Shown in pieces: positions 4,372 through 9,258 of a stretch of 9,258 bases of DNA. The stretch's first letter is position 1, and the number at the start of each line of letters is the position of its first letter. The notes under the pieces were generated by a model. It did not search any database. It was not told where the DNA came from and saw only the letters and a program-made list of their open reading frames with translations. The stretch spans positions 1-9,258 of the forward strand of contig DAOUQU010000046.1 of the NCBI GenBank assembly GCA_030625445.1. Direction: 5' to 3'. A program made the translations under genes and the position numbers. The DNA comes from Gammaproteobacteria bacterium. Its GTDB lineage: Bacteria > Pseudomonadota > Gammaproteobacteria > Chromatiales > Chromatiaceae.

Positions 4372-5331
4372 TTACAACTCAAAATAGAACAGCAGTGTCC
4401 GCTGCAGCAGGGAGTTGTTGTCGTCACTGACCATGAAGAATCGCTGCCCCTTATGCCGTGTCAGACCCTCAAAATTATCCAGCGCCCAGCCTTTACTGGA
4501 GTTCAGTGTGGCTATAACCTTGAGCTGCAGCTTTCCGTCAGCTGAAAAGCGCCCCTCTTTGAGGGTCACGATCAACGGGCTCAACAGTGAGTGCCATGCA
4601 CGCTCCATAAACAGGATCCTTCCATCCGGAAGGGCCTCCATGGCACTCACGCCATTGCCTTTATGTTTCTCCATGTGATATTCCCAGCTCTCTCCGTTCA
4701 ACGCATAGAGCCGCTGGTTTTTCCTGCCTTTCATCGGACGCTGCGCGATGGTCAGTATCCCCTTTTCAGGATGCAGGGTGACAGCCTCCAGCATCTGGTT
4801 GGTGGTGCTGTAGTTTTTCTTATCGGCAAGTATCGACGGCAGGCTATAGGGCTCAATCACTTCTCCCTGCTGTGTAAAGCGGATGATCTGCGGTATTTTT
4901 TCAAAAGAGATGACTAACTCGGAGTCTCCCTGAATACCGTTGCCGGCATTGATGACGAAGAGGCCTTCAGAATCCCTGTGTTTTCCCTTGAGACGCTTGC
5001 CATGTTTGTTGCGTAACTTGTAAGTGGCCACCAGATCGACAGCAACCAGCTTCCCGCTGCCAAAGGAGGGATGCAGATGATGCAGAAGTCCCTTATCCGT
5101 CACGCCATAGAGCAGCTCCTCATCCTGATCCCATGCCAACGCCGAAATCCCTGTGATGAGAACGCCATCGGAGCCTTTTGCTCTGAGCTTGACAACCCCC
5201 AGCGGCCTGATTCCCTGCGTCTCCTTGCCAAAAAGGATCGTTGTCGGCGTAGAGATGTTCTTAGCCAGTGTGAGCGGCATCACCAACAGCAGTAGAATAA
5301 GCAGCACGGCAGGATGCAGCACCCTCTTCAC
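4372..5331 (-). CDS. Exported esterase-like/phytase-like family protein
   Basis: This 319-aa protein matches the family annotated as esterase-like activity of phytase, predicted to adopt a beta-propeller. No substrate is known for this branch, and phytase activity should not be assumed. A Sec signal (KR followed by a long Leu/Val core) probably ends near TLA-KN, residues 21-25, so it is periplasmic or secreted. Family motifs: GISALAWD (61-68), GVTDKG (76-81), DSEGL (120-124), ISFE (141-144), MLEAV (180-184), SAMEALPDGRIL (229-240), NFEGL (286-290) and VSDDN (301-305). The acidic residues recurring in these blocks suggest a metal-binding pocket. The start is GTG at 5331, overlapping the yciO TGA by four bases (GTGA). 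No strong ribosome binding site is seen, so coupling is likely. It is the last gene of the ileS operon and abuts the 244-bp repeat element. Confidence 0.85.
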   Translation of the reverse strand: MKRVLHPAVLLILLLLVMPLTLAKNISTPTTILFGKETQGIRPLGVVKLRAKGSDGVLITGISALAWDQDEELLYGVTDKGLLHHLHPSFGSGKLVAVDLVATYKLRNKHGKRLKGKHRDSEGLFVINAGNGIQGDSELVISFEKIPQIIRFTQQGEVIEPYSLPSILADKKNYSTTNQMLEAVTLHPEKGILTIAQRPMKGRKNQRLYALNGESWEYHMEKHKGNGVSAMEALPDGRILFMERAWHSLLSPLIVTLKEGRFSADGKLQLKVIATLNSSKGWALDNFEGLTRHKGQRFFMVSDDNNSLLQRTLLFYFEL

Positions 5332-5951
5332 TCTTCAAACACCCCCGTATCACCAAGCCCAACGCGCACCACTTCGGGTATCTCATCTTCCATCAACACT
5401 ACGGTGGTCGGTTCAACACCACAATAGCCGCCATCGATAATCAGATCGACCTGGTGTCCGAGAATCTGGCGCATCTCATAGGGATCCGTCAATGGCATCT
5501 CATCACCCGGAAGCATCAGGGTGCTGCTCATCAGGGGTTCGTTGAGTCTCTCCAGCAGCGCCAGCGCAATTGGATTGTCCGGAACGCGAATGCCGATGGT
5601 CTTGCGTCTGGGATGCTGCAGCCTGCGCGGCACCTGCTTGGTCGCCTTGTGAATAAAGGTATAGGGACCTGGCGTAAGTCTCTTGATGAGCCGATAGTGG
5701 CTGTTGCTGACTTTTGCATAGAGTGCAATTTCAGAGAGATCGCGGCATAACAGCGTGAAGTTATGCTTGTTATCCAACTGACGAATACTGCGGATACGAT
5801 CCATCGCCTTCTTGTCACCGGTATGGCATCCCAGCGCATAGCCTGAATCCGTTGGATAGATGATCACGCCACCGGAGTGGATGATATCTACAGCCTGGCT
5901 GATCAACCGTGGCTGCGGGTTGTCAGGATGAATCTGGAACAGTTGCGCCAC
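5328..5951 (-). CDS. yciO: YciO, TsaC/Sua5 (YrdC)-family protein
   Basis: At 207 aa it aligns nearly end to end with E. coli YciO (206 aa) from memory, from FQIHPDNPQPRLISQAV onward. The YrdC/Sua5 fold binds threonine, bicarbonate and ATP; TsaC uses it to make threonylcarbamoyl-AMP for tRNA t6A. YciO is a separate branch whose physiological role is unsettled, so I do not call this tsaC. Motifs: PTDSGYALGC (33-42), HNFTLLCRDLSE (63-74), LTPGPYTFI (92-100), KTIGIRVPDN (117-126), SSTLMLPG (142-149) and PTTVV (181-185). The start is GTG at 5951, with GGAG six bases upstream inside the last codons of lspA, three bases beyond the lspA stop. It overlaps the next gene by four bases. An operon position behind lspA is unusual relative to E. 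coli. Confidence 0.93.
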   Translation of the reverse strand: MAQLFQIHPDNPQPRLISQAVDIIHSGGVIIYPTDSGYALGCHTGDKKAMDRIRSIRQLDNKHNFTLLCRDLSEIALYAKVSNSHYRLIKRLTPGPYTFIHKATKQVPRRLQHPRRKTIGIRVPDNPIALALLERLNEPLMSSTLMLPGDEMPLTDPYEMRQILGHQVDLIIDGGYCGVEPTTVVLMEDEIPEVVRVGLGDTGVFEE

Positions 5952-5954
5952 CTG

Positions 5955-6427
5955 CTACTCCGACTGTAATGGTGAGGAGTGAAACAACGCCAGCAGCATC
6001 AGGATGACGCCGACGCTGATCGCACTGTCCGCCACGTTGAAGGCGGGCCAGGACCATTGCTGATAATAGACCAGCAGAAAATCGATCACATGTCCGTAGG
6101 CGATGCGATCGATCAGGTTGCCGATGGCGCCGCCGATGATCAGCGCCAGGGCTACTGCTGTGATCTTTTCGTGTGCCGGCAGGCGCTTCAGCCATACAAC
6201 CAGGATCAGCGTGACAACAGTTGAGAGAATAGTAAAAAACCAGCGCTGCCAGCCGCCTGCATCCGCCAAAAAGCTGAATGCAGCGCCAGTATTGTAGGCG
6301 AGGGTCAGATCAAAAAAACCATCGATGAGCGGCAAGCGCTCGTATAGCGTCATATTGCTGTCGATCCACAGCTTGCTAGACTGATCGAGAATCACCACAA
6401 CAATCGACAGCCACAACCATTTGAGCA

Positions 6428-6428
<1 letters not shown>
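5955..6428 (-). CDS. lspA: Lipoprotein signal peptidase LspA
   Basis: LspA is the inner-membrane aspartic peptidase that removes signal peptides from diacylglyceryl-modified prolipoproteins; the lipoprotein encoded at 3080-3652 would be a substrate. It has 157 aa, normal for the family, and four hydrophobic segments (about 4-15, 64-80, 90-107, 131-149). The catalytic dyad is visible as D116 in GHVIDFLL and D134 in FNVADSAI. Other conserved blocks are LDQSSK (14-19), NTGAAFS (46-52) and GNLIDR (103-108). The ATG at 6428 shares one base with the ileS stop (TGATG), with GGAAG eight bases upstream within ileS. The ileS-lspA pairing is the standard gammaproteobacterial order. Nothing unusual in the protein. 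Confidence 0.97.
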
Positions 6429-9253
<2,825 letters not shown>

Positions 9254-9258
9254 TGTCT

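Noticed and set aside
5328..5951. Calling this gene tsaC
   Set aside because: Sequence is closest to YciO from end to end, a distinct branch from TsaC/YrdC, so t6A synthesis should not be assumed.

Overview
The window looks like chromosomal DNA from a gammaproteobacterium. PrmA, RimO, YciO, LspA and IleS all read close to their gammaproteobacterial counterparts from memory, and hand-counted coding GC is around 55-60% in the housekeeping genes. Genus cannot be told from the sequence alone.

Layout, left to right. (1) prmA (+), its 5' end outside the window. (2) A 542-bp prmA-rimO gap holding a small AT-richer gene (-) for a four-helix-bundle protein of the 23S rRNA intervening-sequence/S23 family, with 7-nt-period repeat arrays on both sides in opposite orientations. 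(3) A 79-aa unknown gene and rimO (-), overlapping as ATGA. (4) A 204-bp repeat-rich gap: a large imperfect palindrome, a GTCATTGCGAG-type repeat and another 7-nt array. (5) A lysozyme-fold lipoprotein gene (-), then another 7-nt array. (6) A small exported EF-hand gene (+). (7) A 288-bp gap almost filled by a 244-bp element with 30-bp inverted ends and no gene. (8) A tight leftward operon ileS > lspA > yciO > phytase-like exported protein, with junctions of -1, +3 and -4 nt.

Gene logic. prmA and rimO both modify ribosomal proteins (L11 and S12) and converge on the four-helix-bundle gene. The ileS-lspA pair is the common gammaproteobacterial arrangement, but here it continues into yciO and a secreted beta-propeller-like protein rather than fkpB-ispH.

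Most notable: degenerate heptad arrays (CTGNNNA, or TNNNCAG on the other strand) occur four times. They form two inverted pairs, one around the four-helix-bundle gene and one around the unrelated lipoprotein gene. In both cases the enclosed gene lies on the minus strand, its stop is next to a TNNNCAG array, and a CTGNNNA array starts 72-84 nt beyond its start codon. This may be a repeat-bounded cassette or small mobile element. Two other core-plus-variable-spacer repeat families (periods 9 and 10) sit in the 244-bp element. Whether any of these elements moves or acts cannot be decided from one window.
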